Source of the DNA: a bacterium
GTDB taxonomy: Bacteria > SZUA-182 > DTGQ01
Assembly: GCA_040755755.1 (NCBI GenBank)
Contig: JBFLZW010000006.1
Span: 1 to 64,000, forward strand
Direction of reading: 5' to 3'
Length of the DNA: 64,000 nucleotides
Every line of letters begins with the position of its first letter. Position 1 is the first letter of the stretch. The translations under genes were made by a program, and so were the position numbers. A model generated the notes under the pieces. The model was given only the letters and a program-made list of their open reading frames with translations. It was not told the DNA's origin and did not search any database. This document shows, in pieces, positions 9,058 through 17,389 of this stretch.

Positions 9058-9938
9058 CAGCTCCCGCCTTTTATCAGGCAATCGGCCATCTGACGAAGGT
9101 CGTGACCCTCTGCCCGCACTTTGTAATCATGGTATAACAGCCAGCCGCACCCTGCCCGCAGCGGCTCGGTGAGAAGAAAGCTGATGCCCAGGACCAGGAG
9201 AAGATAGACCCGGTTGGATGGGCTGAAAAAAATCTGCCAGTAGCTGACATCAAAATTGAACAGAGAATGGAGGCTGTTGAGCACAAAATACAAGCCGATC
9301 AGGATGTTGGCAGCCATCAATCCGAAGAGCAGAAGGATTGACAGATGAATGCCAAGACAGCGCCGGAAGAATCCCGGAACCCGGTTTCGGACAGACTTGA
9401 GCGCATGCAGGGGAGATATCCCCTCACAGGCGGTCAATGGGAGTGCGGGGAGGAAAGCTCCCCCCAGCAGAAGATAGGGAGTAAAGAGGAGAAAGGAAGA
9501 GAGAATGAAAAAAGAGCCCCAGACTGCGGCCAGAGCCGACAGGGACAGCCCTTTTTTCAAAGCCCCGAACAGCGAGGTTCTTATCAGTACCGGCTGGCCG
9601 TTCAAGGCCCGGTCAATGGTTATTGTCTGGGCCCCCAGAATGAGGGTCCGCCAGAAGAAGAGGACGGTCAGCCACAGCGACCAGCACGAAACCGATTGAA
9701 AAAGGCCCATGCCGGACAGGGGAGAAAATTTCAGGACAGCGAAAGAATAATAAAAGGCGGTGAAAAGCAGGACAAAAGGGAGACTTCCCAGAAGGGTCAA
9801 GGGCCAGATCAGACCCGGAGCCTGCCGGTAGATGCTCATTCCCCGGTCCAGAATATCCGCGATCCGCATTACCCGTGGATGGATACCGCCAGCCGGACCG
9901 GGAAAAACCATCTGTGGAGTAATCAGAGGCGAATCCAT
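9057..9938 (-). CDS. Multi-pass membrane protein of the MoxR operon
   Basis: 293 residues from the ATG at 9938 (reading MDSPLITPQM), which overlaps the end of the upstream small gene by 16 nt. The open frame extends upstream to 10112 but runs antiparallel to no conserved sequence and overlaps the B-box gene entirely. About six membrane segments; the ILDRGMSIYRQAPGLIWP motif at the start resembles membrane proteins annotated as glycerophosphoryl diester phosphodiesterase membrane-domain or DUF7544-like, but I do not claim a family. Position between the B-box/Yip1 genes and DUF4129 implies a shared envelope role. Confidence 0.65.
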   Translation of the reverse strand: MDSPLITPQMVFPGPAGGIHPRVMRIADILDRGMSIYRQAPGLIWPLTLLGSLPFVLLFTAFYYSFAVLKFSPLSGMGLFQSVSCWSLWLTVLFFWRTLILGAQTITIDRALNGQPVLIRTSLFGALKKGLSLSALAAVWGSFFILSSFLLFTPYLLLGGAFLPALPLTACEGISPLHALKSVRNRVPGFFRRCLGIHLSILLLFGLMAANILIGLYFVLNSLHSLFNFDVSYWQIFFSPSNRVYLLLVLGISFLLTEPLRAGCGWLLYHDYKVRAEGHDLRQMADCLIKGGS

Positions 9939-10216
9939 ATATTTCCCAGAAGATACAGGGTTCCCCAGATCAGCAGACCTCCGCCGAGAATCAACAGGAT
10001 ATTGGACAGGGAAAACTGCCGGCTGGAGGACAGACTCTGTATCGGTTGAGTCCGGGAAAGCCCGCACAGGCAGCTTTGACAATAATTGATCCCATCCACC
10101 CTGGTCGAGCATTCACTGCAAATCGGCGTGCGGCACTGAACACAGAGGCCAAAGGCTTTCCGGTGCGGATGCAGGATGCAGTTTGCTGATACCATCGAAT
10201 GGCCGCCGGTCACCAT
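9923..10216 (-). CDS. Small B-box-type zinc-finger membrane protein
   Basis: 97 residues (or 90 if the second ATG at 10195 is used; neither has a strong ribosome site). The N-terminus has the metal-binding pattern CxxHPHRKAFGLCVQCRTPICSEC followed by YCQSC (longer than a motif; key residues are the paired Cys and the His), which resembles bacterial B-box-like fingers. One C-terminal membrane segment (NILLILGGGLLIWGTLYLL) anchors it. The start overlaps the Yip1-gene stop by 7 nt. The same finger type occurs in the upstream Yip1 protein, suggesting two related membrane-tethered zinc fingers working together. Confidence 0.75.
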   Translation of the reverse strand: MVTGGHSMVSANCILHPHRKAFGLCVQCRTPICSECSTRVDGINYCQSCLCGLSRTQPIQSLSSSRQFSLSNILLILGGGLLIWGTLYLLGNIWIRL

Positions 10217-11064
10217 ATGCCCATCTTCACTCCTATTATCCCGATCAGAATTACTGCGGCTATCCCTATGATAAAAGGAAAAAGAACCATGGCCAGAATC
10301 GCCTGCCCCGTAGAGAGCTTGTGCAGCCGCTTCAATCCGCTGAAGGTAATGACCTGGTTTATAATCGCGGCCACCAGGTTGATTATGGGAACCGCTCCCA
10401 GCACATGGGTAGCGCTCCCATAGCCGACGATCCGAAAGGTCTGATCAAAATCACGCTTTTCGAACTGCATCCGGATTCCCAGGTGAACGGATGCAGCACT
10501 CAAAAAAAGGATTATGGGAACAGCCACCAGCAGGACAGTTACCCCGGCAATCAGTCCCAGGACTCCGGTCATGAGTATTGGCAGAGAAGCCATCGGATAC
10601 AGGGGAAAAAGCATTATCCCCAGAACAAGGGTGTGAGCAGATGACAGATAGGCGAAGGTCAGAGCTGAGGTTTTATCCGGAATCCGGGGAAGCTTATCAA
10701 AAAAATCGAAGGGGTGCACGATAATTTCCTTCCAGGTCATCCAGAATCTCCGGTAAAAGAAAATGGATTTATCCTCCCAGGCACAATAGTAGCTGGCTTC
10801 CTCAACTTTTCCGTAGCAGTCCCGGCAATAAGGTTCGTTCTGTCCGGTTGCCGGATCAGTGCGGGTGATCCTGCACGCATCGCAGATAAAGGTGGCGCAG
10901 CGGGTGCAAACGCCGACAGCTTCGGTTTCAGGATGATACCCGCAGGCCGGGCGGATTGCTGGCCAGACTTGCTCGGCAGCGCAGGCGGAGCACAGGCTCC
11001 TGGCAGCCTCCTCGCCGGTCAGGAGAGGCTTCCGGCACTTGCTGCACAACAGATTTTCTTCCAT
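10210..11064 (-). CDS. Yip1-domain membrane protein with N-terminal B-box-type zinc fingers
   Basis: 284 residues. The first 95 contain three Cys-rich clusters (CSKCRKP; CSACAAEQ; CGYHPETEAVGVCTRC with CDAC and CRDC), i.e. a treble-clef-like ribbon plus B-box-type finger. The C-terminal half has five predicted membrane segments with the WKEIIVHPFDFFDKLP entry and later NQVITFSGLKRLHKLSTGQA, typical of Yip1/YIF1-like bacterial proteins. First gene of the eight-gene minus operon; AAGGA lies 10 nt before the ATG. The role of bacterial Yip1 proteins is not established; linkage to MoxR/DUF58 here is the only functional hint. Confidence 0.8.
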   Translation of the reverse strand: MEENLLCSKCRKPLLTGEEAARSLCSACAAEQVWPAIRPACGYHPETEAVGVCTRCATFICDACRITRTDPATGQNEPYCRDCYGKVEEASYYCAWEDKSIFFYRRFWMTWKEIIVHPFDFFDKLPRIPDKTSALTFAYLSSAHTLVLGIMLFPLYPMASLPILMTGVLGLIAGVTVLLVAVPIILFLSAASVHLGIRMQFEKRDFDQTFRIVGYGSATHVLGAVPIINLVAAIINQVITFSGLKRLHKLSTGQAILAMVLFPFIIGIAAVILIGIIGVKMGIW

Positions 11065-11276
11065 GTTGCAGGTTCCTTATGGGGCAGCACCCAATGGGTG
11101 TTGAATGATGACTTCCTGGCTCGGTAACCGACTTCTCGGCAAATATAACTAACCATATCATAAAAAGAGGTTTTTCGTCAAATTAGGAAAATGTGATCAA
11201 AAGGACTGAATCGAACGGCTTGCAGAATCTGAGATGCGAAGGAGAGAGAAAGGAGCTATTAGTTTGGGGTTATCAA

Positions 11277-11320
11277 TTATCTGTTTTTTCACTGACCACT
11301 GGCCACTGTCCCTCACAGAT
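11277..11320. repeat. CTGACCACTGGCCA short repeat
   Basis: Short run of the TGGCCAGTGGTCAG family, ending at the stop codon of the permease gene on the minus strand. The preceding 200 bp (11065-11276) contain no gene I can support. Confidence 0.6.
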
Positions 11321-13148
11321 AGCGCTGCCGGTCTCCCAGGAGGATGATGTCCCGCAGGGCCTGCTCGCCCTTTGCCTTCAACCAGGTTTTTTCAAAATGA
11401 TGGCCCTGGACTATCTGGGCAAGGGATGACAGGGCGCGGAGGTGAAAATTCCGCTCGTCTCTTGTCCCCACCAGGACGAAGATGGCATGGACCTGCGGTG
11501 CTGTGTCCGAAAAGGTCACCCCGTGCCGGGACCGGGCCAGAAGGATATCAAAGGCATGCTCTCCCTCGATAACGATATGGGGTATGGCCAGGCCCGGGCT
11601 TATGGCTGTGCTGCTCTCCCGCTCCCTGTCCAGGAGCAGTTGAGCGATGATCTCCGGACCTACTTTAAGCCTTGCAGACAGGGTTTCAGCAGCCAGGTGA
11701 AGAAATTCCTGAAGACTCATGGCCGTATCCAGATCCAGGACGGGGCTGCTTTCAATGATGTGGTCAAATCTGTCCCTGACGATGTTATCTCGTTCCCGGA
11801 TGATTTCCTTCAGCTCGGATTCCAGAGAGCCGGTGGCGAAATCCCTGGCAGTGATTCGTTCAAGAAGGTGAAGCAGGGCGTATTCTTTGTCCACTCTGAC
11901 TCGGCCGTAAAACCAGTAGGTGAAAAATCCGCTGAGCATAAGGATGACGGTGGTGATCAAAGCCCCTGAGCCCATTTCGAACAGGAGAAAGCCGAGGCCG
12001 ATGAGGCCGATTATCTGCAACCAGGGATATAAGGGTGCCCGAAAGCTTGGCTGGTAGTTCTGTACCCGGCCCTCTCTGATAACGATGATTGACAGATTGG
12101 CCAGGATATACGTAAGGATAAGAATAGCCGAGCCTGCCTCAACGAGGACATCGAGCTTGAGAAAGAGCGTGGCCATGACCAGACTGCCGGTGACCAGAAT
12201 GGAAGGCTGCGGTGTTTGAAACCGGGGACTGATCCTGCCGAAGGGTCCGGGTATCAGACCGTCACGGCTCAGGGCCAGAAGATATCGGGCCGAAGACATG
12301 ATTCCGGCATTGGCAGTGGTGGCACAGGCCAGAATGGCCGCAATATTCAGGGCTGTCCTGCCGAATGAACCCATGATGGCCGCTGCTCCGTCGGAAATGG
12401 GAACCAGGGAACGGCTCAGTTCTCCGGCATCAAGTATGCCTATGGTCACAAAGACCATCAGGGTGTAAAGGGCAGTTACTACCAGGAGAGAGAGAATCAT
12501 TCCCTGGGGAATATCCTGGCCCGGCTTTTTTACCTCTTCAGCCACACTGACCACTTTGAGAAGGCCCCCATACGAAAGAAAGACAAACCCCGTGGCGGGC
12601 AGAATAATGCCAAGACCGTGGGGGGCAAAGGGTGTAAAATGGTGAACCTGGACTGTCGGTAATCCGCGGACTATATAGAGAGCCATGAGAGCCAGCAGGC
12701 CAAAGACCAGCACTGCCTGAAGGCTGCCTGCCTCTTTGACTCCGACAAGATTAACCGCGATAAAGAAAAGGCATAACAGTACCGAAATGATTCGTATGTC
12801 AATCCCGAGGAGCGGGGTCACGAAAATGGCCATTCCAAGCAGAGCAAATGCACTTTTTACGGATAGGGAAAACCAACTGAGCAGACCGGCTATGGTGCCC
12901 GCAGCCGGACCCATACCCCGCGTTACGAAGAAGTAATCCCCTCCTGACTTGGGCATGGCCGTAGCAAGTTCGGCGATGCTGAACATGCCGGTCATGGCCA
13001 GAGCGCCAGCTAATGCAAAGCAGAGGATAGCCGCCGGTCCGGCCCTGGCGTGAACAAGCCCCGGCAGGACAAAAAGCTCGGCACCGATCATCGATCCGGC
13101 GGCAATACTGAAGATATGCGCTAAACCAAGTTCTTTCTTTAATTTCAT
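11313..13148 (-). CDS. APC-superfamily amino acid permease fused to a PTS EIIA-like domain
   Basis: 611 residues. The first 410 carry about twelve membrane segments and the APC signature FSIAAGSMIGAELFVLPG near the N-terminus, so a secondary transporter for amino acids or related cations. A linker (about 410-455) leads to a C-terminal EIIA type-2 domain with the phosphorylatable histidine at His524 in LAIPHIVIE. The fusion suggests that transport is gated by a PTS(Ntr)-like phosphate chain, an inference. Length fits known permease-EIIA fusions. The start follows a weak ribosome site. It stands alone, divergent from the methyltransferase gene. Confidence 0.85.
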   Translation of the reverse strand: MKLKKELGLAHIFSIAAGSMIGAELFVLPGLVHARAGPAAILCFALAGALAMTGMFSIAELATAMPKSGGDYFFVTRGMGPAAGTIAGLLSWFSLSVKSAFALLGMAIFVTPLLGIDIRIISVLLCLFFIAVNLVGVKEAGSLQAVLVFGLLALMALYIVRGLPTVQVHHFTPFAPHGLGIILPATGFVFLSYGGLLKVVSVAEEVKKPGQDIPQGMILSLLVVTALYTLMVFVTIGILDAGELSRSLVPISDGAAAIMGSFGRTALNIAAILACATTANAGIMSSARYLLALSRDGLIPGPFGRISPRFQTPQPSILVTGSLVMATLFLKLDVLVEAGSAILILTYILANLSIIVIREGRVQNYQPSFRAPLYPWLQIIGLIGLGFLLFEMGSGALITTVILMLSGFFTYWFYGRVRVDKEYALLHLLERITARDFATGSLESELKEIIRERDNIVRDRFDHIIESSPVLDLDTAMSLQEFLHLAAETLSARLKVGPEIIAQLLLDRERESSTAISPGLAIPHIVIEGEHAFDILLARSRHGVTFSDTAPQVHAIFVLVGTRDERNFHLRALSSLAQIVQGHHFEKTWLKAKGEQALRDIILLGDRQRYL

Positions 13149-13333
13149 GATGACTTCATGACAGGATCATGACAGGCACTGCACGAGCAGCACAGTGCCC
13201 ATCGTGATGGTTAAGAATAAAATGTCATGGTTAAAAATGAAAAAGCCCCCTTGCCTGAAGACGGAAGCACTTGATATTCCGTCCCCGGCCAGGAGGCTGT
13301 AAAAGTGTACAAGATCGAAAGGAGGCTAACAAC

Positions 13334-13375
13334 ATGTACATTCTAAATATCGTCAGAAGAAATAATTTCCTATGA
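13334..13375 (+). CDS. Possible 13-codon micro-ORF with strong ribosome site
   Basis: ATG at 13334 is preceded by AAAGGAGG (13318-13325) at 8 nt spacing and encodes MYILNIVRRNNFL before TGA. It could be a leader peptide, the start of a lost gene such as a transposase, or chance. No attenuator-like hairpin is obvious between it and the methyltransferase gene 190 bp downstream. Confidence 0.3.
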   Translation: MYILNIVRRNNFL

Positions 13376-13482
13376 TAAAAATTGACTCAAGTTGAAATGT
13401 ATTCTGCCACAAAATTATATCACACTTTTCTTTCCTAGCAAAATAAGTTATGCTTATACTTATGCTAGATATTGGGAAAAAC

Positions 13483-13508
13483 AGGAGTCAGAATTCAGGA
13501 GTCAGAAT
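13483..13508. repeat. GGAGTCA heptamer remnants
   Basis: Two to three diverged heptamers (AGGAGTCAGAATTCAGGAGTC region) just upstream of the methyltransferase ribosome site. Confidence 0.6.
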
Positions 13509-13562
13509 AAAAGCATTTCTCCTGGCCTCTGTCTTCTGAATAAGAGGAGAGGGCAATTTACT

Positions 13563-14198
13563 ATGGACAGGAATGAAATCGAAAATATTTACAAAAGCAA
13601 ATCGCTGGAAGAAATTCCCTGGAACGTGGAGACCCCTCCCGATGCGCTGGTAGAGCTGGTCAGGAGCGGTCAGGTGAAGTCCTCGCGGTGCATCGATCTG
13701 GGCTGTGGTGCTGGCAATTACTCTATCTATATGGCCAGCCAGGGGTTCGAGGTTACGGGAGTCGATCTTTCGCCGACAGCCATCAGCCGTGCCCGCAAGA
13801 ATGCCGAGAAAAAAGGCGTCACCTGCACTTTCCTGGCAGCCGATATCCTCGGAGGACTGCAGGAGGTCGAAGGAACCTTTGATTTTGCCTTTGACTGGGG
13901 AGTGCTGCATCATATATATCCTGAAAAAAGGAACCAATACGTAGCTACGGTGCACAGGATACTGAACCCCGGAGGGAAGTACTTCTCCGTCTGCTTCAGC
14001 GAAAAGGATACAACTTTTGGCGGCGCAGGGAAATACCGGCAAACTTCGCTGGGCACGGTGCTGTACTTTTCCGCCGAAGATGAGCTGAGAGAGCTTTTCA
14101 GCAGGTATTTTAAGGTGCTTGATATTAAGACCAGAGAGATACAGGGTAAGCTCACCCCTCATCTGGTCAATGCTGTATTTATGGAAAAGGTAAGGTAA
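13563..14198 (+). CDS. Class I SAM-dependent methyltransferase
   Basis: 211 residues from the ATG at 13563, which has AAGAGGAGAGGG upstream; the open frame extends 57 codons further up through repeat sequence and is not coding. Rossmann motif I is CIDLGCGAGNYS (residues 43-54), motif II has VTGVDLS, and DWGVLHHI is the post-motif III loop. It resembles the small TehB/thiopurine-type methyltransferases; the substrate cannot be read from the sequence. The acyltransferase gene begins 13 nt downstream, so the two may be cotranscribed and act on the same small molecule or lipid. Confidence 0.8.
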   Translation: MDRNEIENIYKSKSLEEIPWNVETPPDALVELVRSGQVKSSRCIDLGCGAGNYSIYMASQGFEVTGVDLSPTAISRARKNAEKKGVTCTFLAADILGGLQEVEGTFDFAFDWGVLHHIYPEKRNQYVATVHRILNPGGKYFSVCFSEKDTTFGGAGKYRQTSLGTVLYFSAEDELRELFSRYFKVLDIKTREIQGKLTPHLVNAVFMEKVR

Positions 14199-14211
14199 GC
14201 AATCAGCAGCA

Positions 14212-15018
14212 ATGAGGATGAGGTTCATGGAGGATATTACCCGATACGATACCTACGATACCCCTGAAGGGGAACATAAGTTAAGCCTTCCGAGAAAGCT
14301 GCTTCCTGTGGGGGTTACCTTCTATGCACAGGTTGGCCATGCGATTTTTACGGGCTGGCGGGTTGCCCGAAAGGGGGCCTACGACAGCTCCTTCTGGCGT
14401 GTGCAAAGCCGAAGGATTGTTGAAATCATTGAATCGCATGGAGGGATTTTCCATATCAGCGGTCTGGATCATATGCGCAGGGTGGAAGGGCCGGCGGTAT
14501 TTATCAGCAATCACATGAGCACGCTGGAAACCCTTGTTTTACCGTGCCTGATTCTGCCATTTAAAGAGTTTTCCTTTGTGGTTAAGGAAAGCCTGCTGTC
14601 CTATCCCTTTTTTGGTCCTCTCCTGGAAAGCGTGAGGCCTATTACCGTGACCAGGAAAAATCCGCGGGAGGATTTAAAGACCGTGCTCAAGAAAGGAGGA
14701 GAGATGCTGGCCACAGGCCGGTCCGTGCTGCTCTTTCCTCAGAGCACCCGCTACCCTGACGTTGATCCGGAACACTTTAATACCCTGGGAATAAAATTAG
14801 CCAAAAGCGCCGGTGTCCCGGCAATTCCCATTGCCTTGAAAACCGACTTCTGGCAGGTAGGCAAATTGGTGAGCGATCTTGGGCCGATTGGCCGGAAGAC
14901 GCGGGATATTTATTTCAGTTTCGGAGAATCAATAGTCATTCAGGGAAGCGGAAAGGAAGAGCACCAGAAAGTTCTTGACTTCATTCAGGGCTTTCTGGCA
15001 GGGATTCGAGCAGAGTAA
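14212..15018 (+). CDS. PlsC-like lysophospholipid/glycerol-phosphate acyltransferase family protein
   Basis: 268 residues from 14212; the third ATG at 14227 has a better ribosome site (GATGAGG) and may be the true start. The PlsC motifs are recognisable but altered: motif I is NHMSTLE with His101 and Glu106 where the usual catalytic box is H-x4-D, and motif III is FPQSTR in place of FPEGTR. A hydrophobic segment precedes the box. Proteins with these variants are annotated as lysophospholipid acyltransferase family; whether the HX4E form acylates the usual substrate is not clear. Lies 13 nt after the methyltransferase. Confidence 0.75.
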   Translation: MRMRFMEDITRYDTYDTPEGEHKLSLPRKLLPVGVTFYAQVGHAIFTGWRVARKGAYDSSFWRVQSRRIVEIIESHGGIFHISGLDHMRRVEGPAVFISNHMSTLETLVLPCLILPFKEFSFVVKESLLSYPFFGPLLESVRPITVTRKNPREDLKTVLKKGGEMLATGRSVLLFPQSTRYPDVDPEHFNTLGIKLAKSAGVPAIPIALKTDFWQVGKLVSDLGPIGRKTRDIYFSFGESIVIQGSGKEEHQKVLDFIQGFLAGIRAE

Positions 15019-15181
15019 GGCTGCAAAAAAATAAACATGTGTCCGGTTAGAAGCAGTAAATGAGTTGCAAGGATAGCGGCAGATGAGCCATTGGCTAAGA
15101 TGTCCGGGAATTGATCGGCTAATTTAATGTGCTTTTACCAATTATAGAGAGGAGTATTAAGAAGGAGGACAGGAATTTATT

Positions 15182-16558
15182 ATGAAACAGCAAGCGAAGC
15201 CGGAAAGGTCATCGTTAAACGATGCAAATGGAATTACCCGACTTGCCGTTTCCGGCTACAAATCGATAAGTCAAGAGCAATCCATTGATATGAAGCCATT
15301 AACTGTTTTAGCAGGTGCAAATAGCTCGGGTAAGTCCAGCATTATGCAGCCTCTCCTCCTGCTCAAACAGACACTGGAAGCGAGCTACGATCCCGGTGCG
15401 CTTTTGCTTAATGGCCCAAATGTAAGATTCACTTCCGTAGATCAATTATTTTCCCGCACAGGCAATAAGAAAAAACGCGCGGATACCTTTCGAGTGGGAA
15501 TCGAAATAGCGTCTGAGACAACTCTTACCATATCCTTTCATCGACAACCGAAGAAAGGAATTGAAATTCAGCAAATGACCTTTATCAGCGATAGTGAGAA
15601 AACTGCTCTGAGCCCTGGAATGACCCATGACGAAATAATATCAATTATCCCATCTTCAGTTGAAAAGTTACCTAAAATGTTCGCCGGAGAGAAAAAAAAA
15701 GAACCTGGATGGACTGTTGTCCGTGATCGGTGTTTTTTATTACTGGCATTAAAGTTGAAAGACGGGAAGGAAATTCGGATTTCTATTCCAGGTCTTTTAC
15801 AAGGTATAACCAGTCTCTCACCAGGCATGACTGTTGAGCCTTATATCCGTGAGTTGATTCATCTCCCTGGATTAAGGGGGAATCCCGAAAGAACTTACCC
15901 GGTGACTGCTGTAGGTTCCATGTTTCCAGGAACATTCCAGGAATATACGGCCAGCGTTATTGCCCAGTGGCAGGCAGATAACCAGGAAGACAAGATCGAA
16001 GGATTAAGCAAGGATCTTGAACGGCTTGGCCTGACCTGGAAAGTGCATGCAAAGCCGATTAACGAGACACAAGTTGAGATACAGGTAGGGCGATTGACTC
16101 GCGCGGCCAGAGGCGGAGCCGGCGACCTGGTAAACATAGCTGATGTTGGCTTTGGTCTATCACAGACATTGCCCTTGATTGTGGCCATTCATGCTGCCAA
16201 GCCGGGACAGTTGCTATACGTGGAACAGCCGGAAATTCATCTCCACCCAGGTGCCCAGTTTGCCATGGCGCGGGTACTGGCTGATGCTGCCAATCGCGGT
16301 GTCCGGGTGGTTATAGAGACGCACAGCAGTTTGCTGCTCCTGGGTGTTCAAACTATAGTAGCTGAGGGCGCCCTTTCACCGGATAAGTTGAAACTGCACT
16401 GGTTCAAACGTCGGGAAAATGGCGCCACCGAGATTAGAAGTGCTGATCTGGACGAAGCGGGTGCTTTTGGGGACTGGCCTGAAGATTTCGATAAAGTTGC
16501 CCTTGATGCACAAAGCCGCTATCTTAACGCTGCTGAAGCGCGCCTCATGAGGAAATAG
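15182..16558 (+). CDS. ABC/OLD-type AAA ATPase (AAA15/AAA21 group), partner of PIN nuclease
   Basis: 458 residues, good site AAGGAGG. It begins with ITRLAVSGYKSI, the usual opening strand of SMC/RecF/OLD-like ATPases. Walker A is GANSSGKSS (45-53). A signature-like DVGFGLSQTLP occurs near residue 325, Walker B is LLYVEQPEIHLHP (Glu348, Glu351) and the switch histidine is His381 in ETHSS. A helical insertion lies between about 110 and 290, and there is no TOPRIM domain. ATPases of this group drive defence systems such as PARIS, Septu and Gabija, where they sense phage and control an effector. Here the next gene, 4 nt on, is a PIN nuclease, so ATPase plus PIN effector is the likely working unit (inference). 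Confidence 0.85.
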   Translation: MKQQAKPERSSLNDANGITRLAVSGYKSISQEQSIDMKPLTVLAGANSSGKSSIMQPLLLLKQTLEASYDPGALLLNGPNVRFTSVDQLFSRTGNKKKRADTFRVGIEIASETTLTISFHRQPKKGIEIQQMTFISDSEKTALSPGMTHDEIISIIPSSVEKLPKMFAGEKKKEPGWTVVRDRCFLLLALKLKDGKEIRISIPGLLQGITSLSPGMTVEPYIRELIHLPGLRGNPERTYPVTAVGSMFPGTFQEYTASVIAQWQADNQEDKIEGLSKDLERLGLTWKVHAKPINETQVEIQVGRLTRAARGGAGDLVNIADVGFGLSQTLPLIVAIHAAKPGQLLYVEQPEIHLHPGAQFAMARVLADAANRGVRVVIETHSSLLLLGVQTIVAEGALSPDKLKLHWFKRRENGATEIRSADLDEAGAFGDWPEDFDKVALDAQSRYLNAAEARLMRK

Positions 16559-16562
16559 CTTC

Positions 16563-17081
16563 ATGGCTTCGAGACGGCTGGTTATCGATGCTTCGGTTGC
16601 CCGCTCCGCTGGGGGAGATGAGGCGACCAATCTACAATCACAATGTTGCCGGAATTTTCTGCAATCCATACTGGATATTTGTCACCGAATGGTCATGACG
16701 CCGCAGATCATCAGTGAATGGAACAGACACCAATCGAACTTCGCCAGGATGTGGCGAGTCTCAATGATGGCTCGAAGGAAAGTAGATTTCCTCAATGATA
16801 TCCAAAACAGCGAGCTATCCGAAAAAATCAAGCTCGTTGCGGTCAAGGAAAATGATGTTGAGGCTATGCTCAAAGATTTTCACTTGATTGAGGCTGCTCT
16901 GGCTTCTGAAAGAACTATTATTTCCCTTGATGAAATCGTAAAGAAGCTGTTTGCGGCTGCATCCGGCAGCATAGGTGAGCTCAAGAACGTTGTATGGGTA
17001 AATCCTGCCAAGGAGGATGAGCATCCAATCATCTGGCTGCAAGATGGGGCGAAGGCTGAAAAGGATCGTCAACTTGGATAA
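16563..17081 (+). CDS. PIN-domain-like nuclease paired with the ATPase
   Basis: 172 residues. All four PIN acidic positions are visible: Asp9 in LVIDASV, Glu52 in IISEW, Asp105 in KDFHLIEAAL and Asp123 in IISLDE. PIN domains are Mg-dependent RNases or nucleases. GAGGAAA inside the 3' end of the ATPase gene serves as its ribosome site and the spacing is 4 nt, so the two are coupled. It lacks the small antitoxin gene expected of a VapBC pair, and the ATPase sits where an antitoxin would. A role as the toxic effector of a defence-like system is inferred from this context only. Confidence 0.8.
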   Translation: MASRRLVIDASVARSAGGDEATNLQSQCCRNFLQSILDICHRMVMTPQIISEWNRHQSNFARMWRVSMMARRKVDFLNDIQNSELSEKIKLVAVKENDVEAMLKDFHLIEAALASERTIISLDEIVKKLFAAASGSIGELKNVVWVNPAKEDEHPIIWLQDGAKAEKDRQLG

Positions 17082-17204
17082 AAGTTGTGCTCTATGATGA
17101 CTGCAAAGAGAAAAGGTGGATGCTACCATACCATAGATACACGAAGTATCAGCGGGAAAGAAGCGATAGAGTATATATTACGAATGGTCGAATAGTAACT
17201 TTTA

Positions 17205-17321
17205 TTCAGAAGTCAGAAGCCAGGAGTCAGAAGTCAGGAGTCAGGAGCCAGAAGAAAAGAAAGCCTTTATTCTGATCACTGACCACTGATCACTGTCTTT
17301 ACTGACCACCGACCACTGACC
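17205..17321. repeat. Composite GGAGTCA and CTGACCA repeat array
   Basis: 17205-17253 holds about six AAGTCAG/GGAGTCA heptamers and 17271-17321 holds CACTGACCACTGATCA-type units, i.e. both repeat families side by side. It separates the ATPase/PIN pair from the dehydrogenase gene; the rest of 17082-17389 holds nothing I recognise. Confidence 0.8.
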
Positions 17322-17389
17322 GCTTTCTTTTATCATGTCTATAAACGAGCTTTATAACCACATGACTCTTTAATCAAAGGAGCAGCACA

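Larger units (their letters stand above)
13149..13562. other. Intergenic region between permease and methyltransferase
   Basis: 414 bp. It holds a strong ribosome site with a 13-codon ORF (13334-13375), an AT-rich stretch, and two GGAGTCA-type units at 13483-13508. I could not recognise a riboswitch or a transposase fragment. Confidence 0.6.

Noticed and set aside
13149-13562. Riboswitch upstream of the methyltransferase gene
   Set aside because: No conserved aptamer pattern could be recognised; only a strong ribosome site and repeats are visible.
17087-17275. 62-codon frame after the PIN gene
   Set aside because: It runs into heptamer repeats and ends in KSEARSQKSG-type repeat translation.
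17205-17321. Repeat array as a CRISPR
   Set aside because: Units are 7-9 nt, tandem and without spacers; no cas gene is near.
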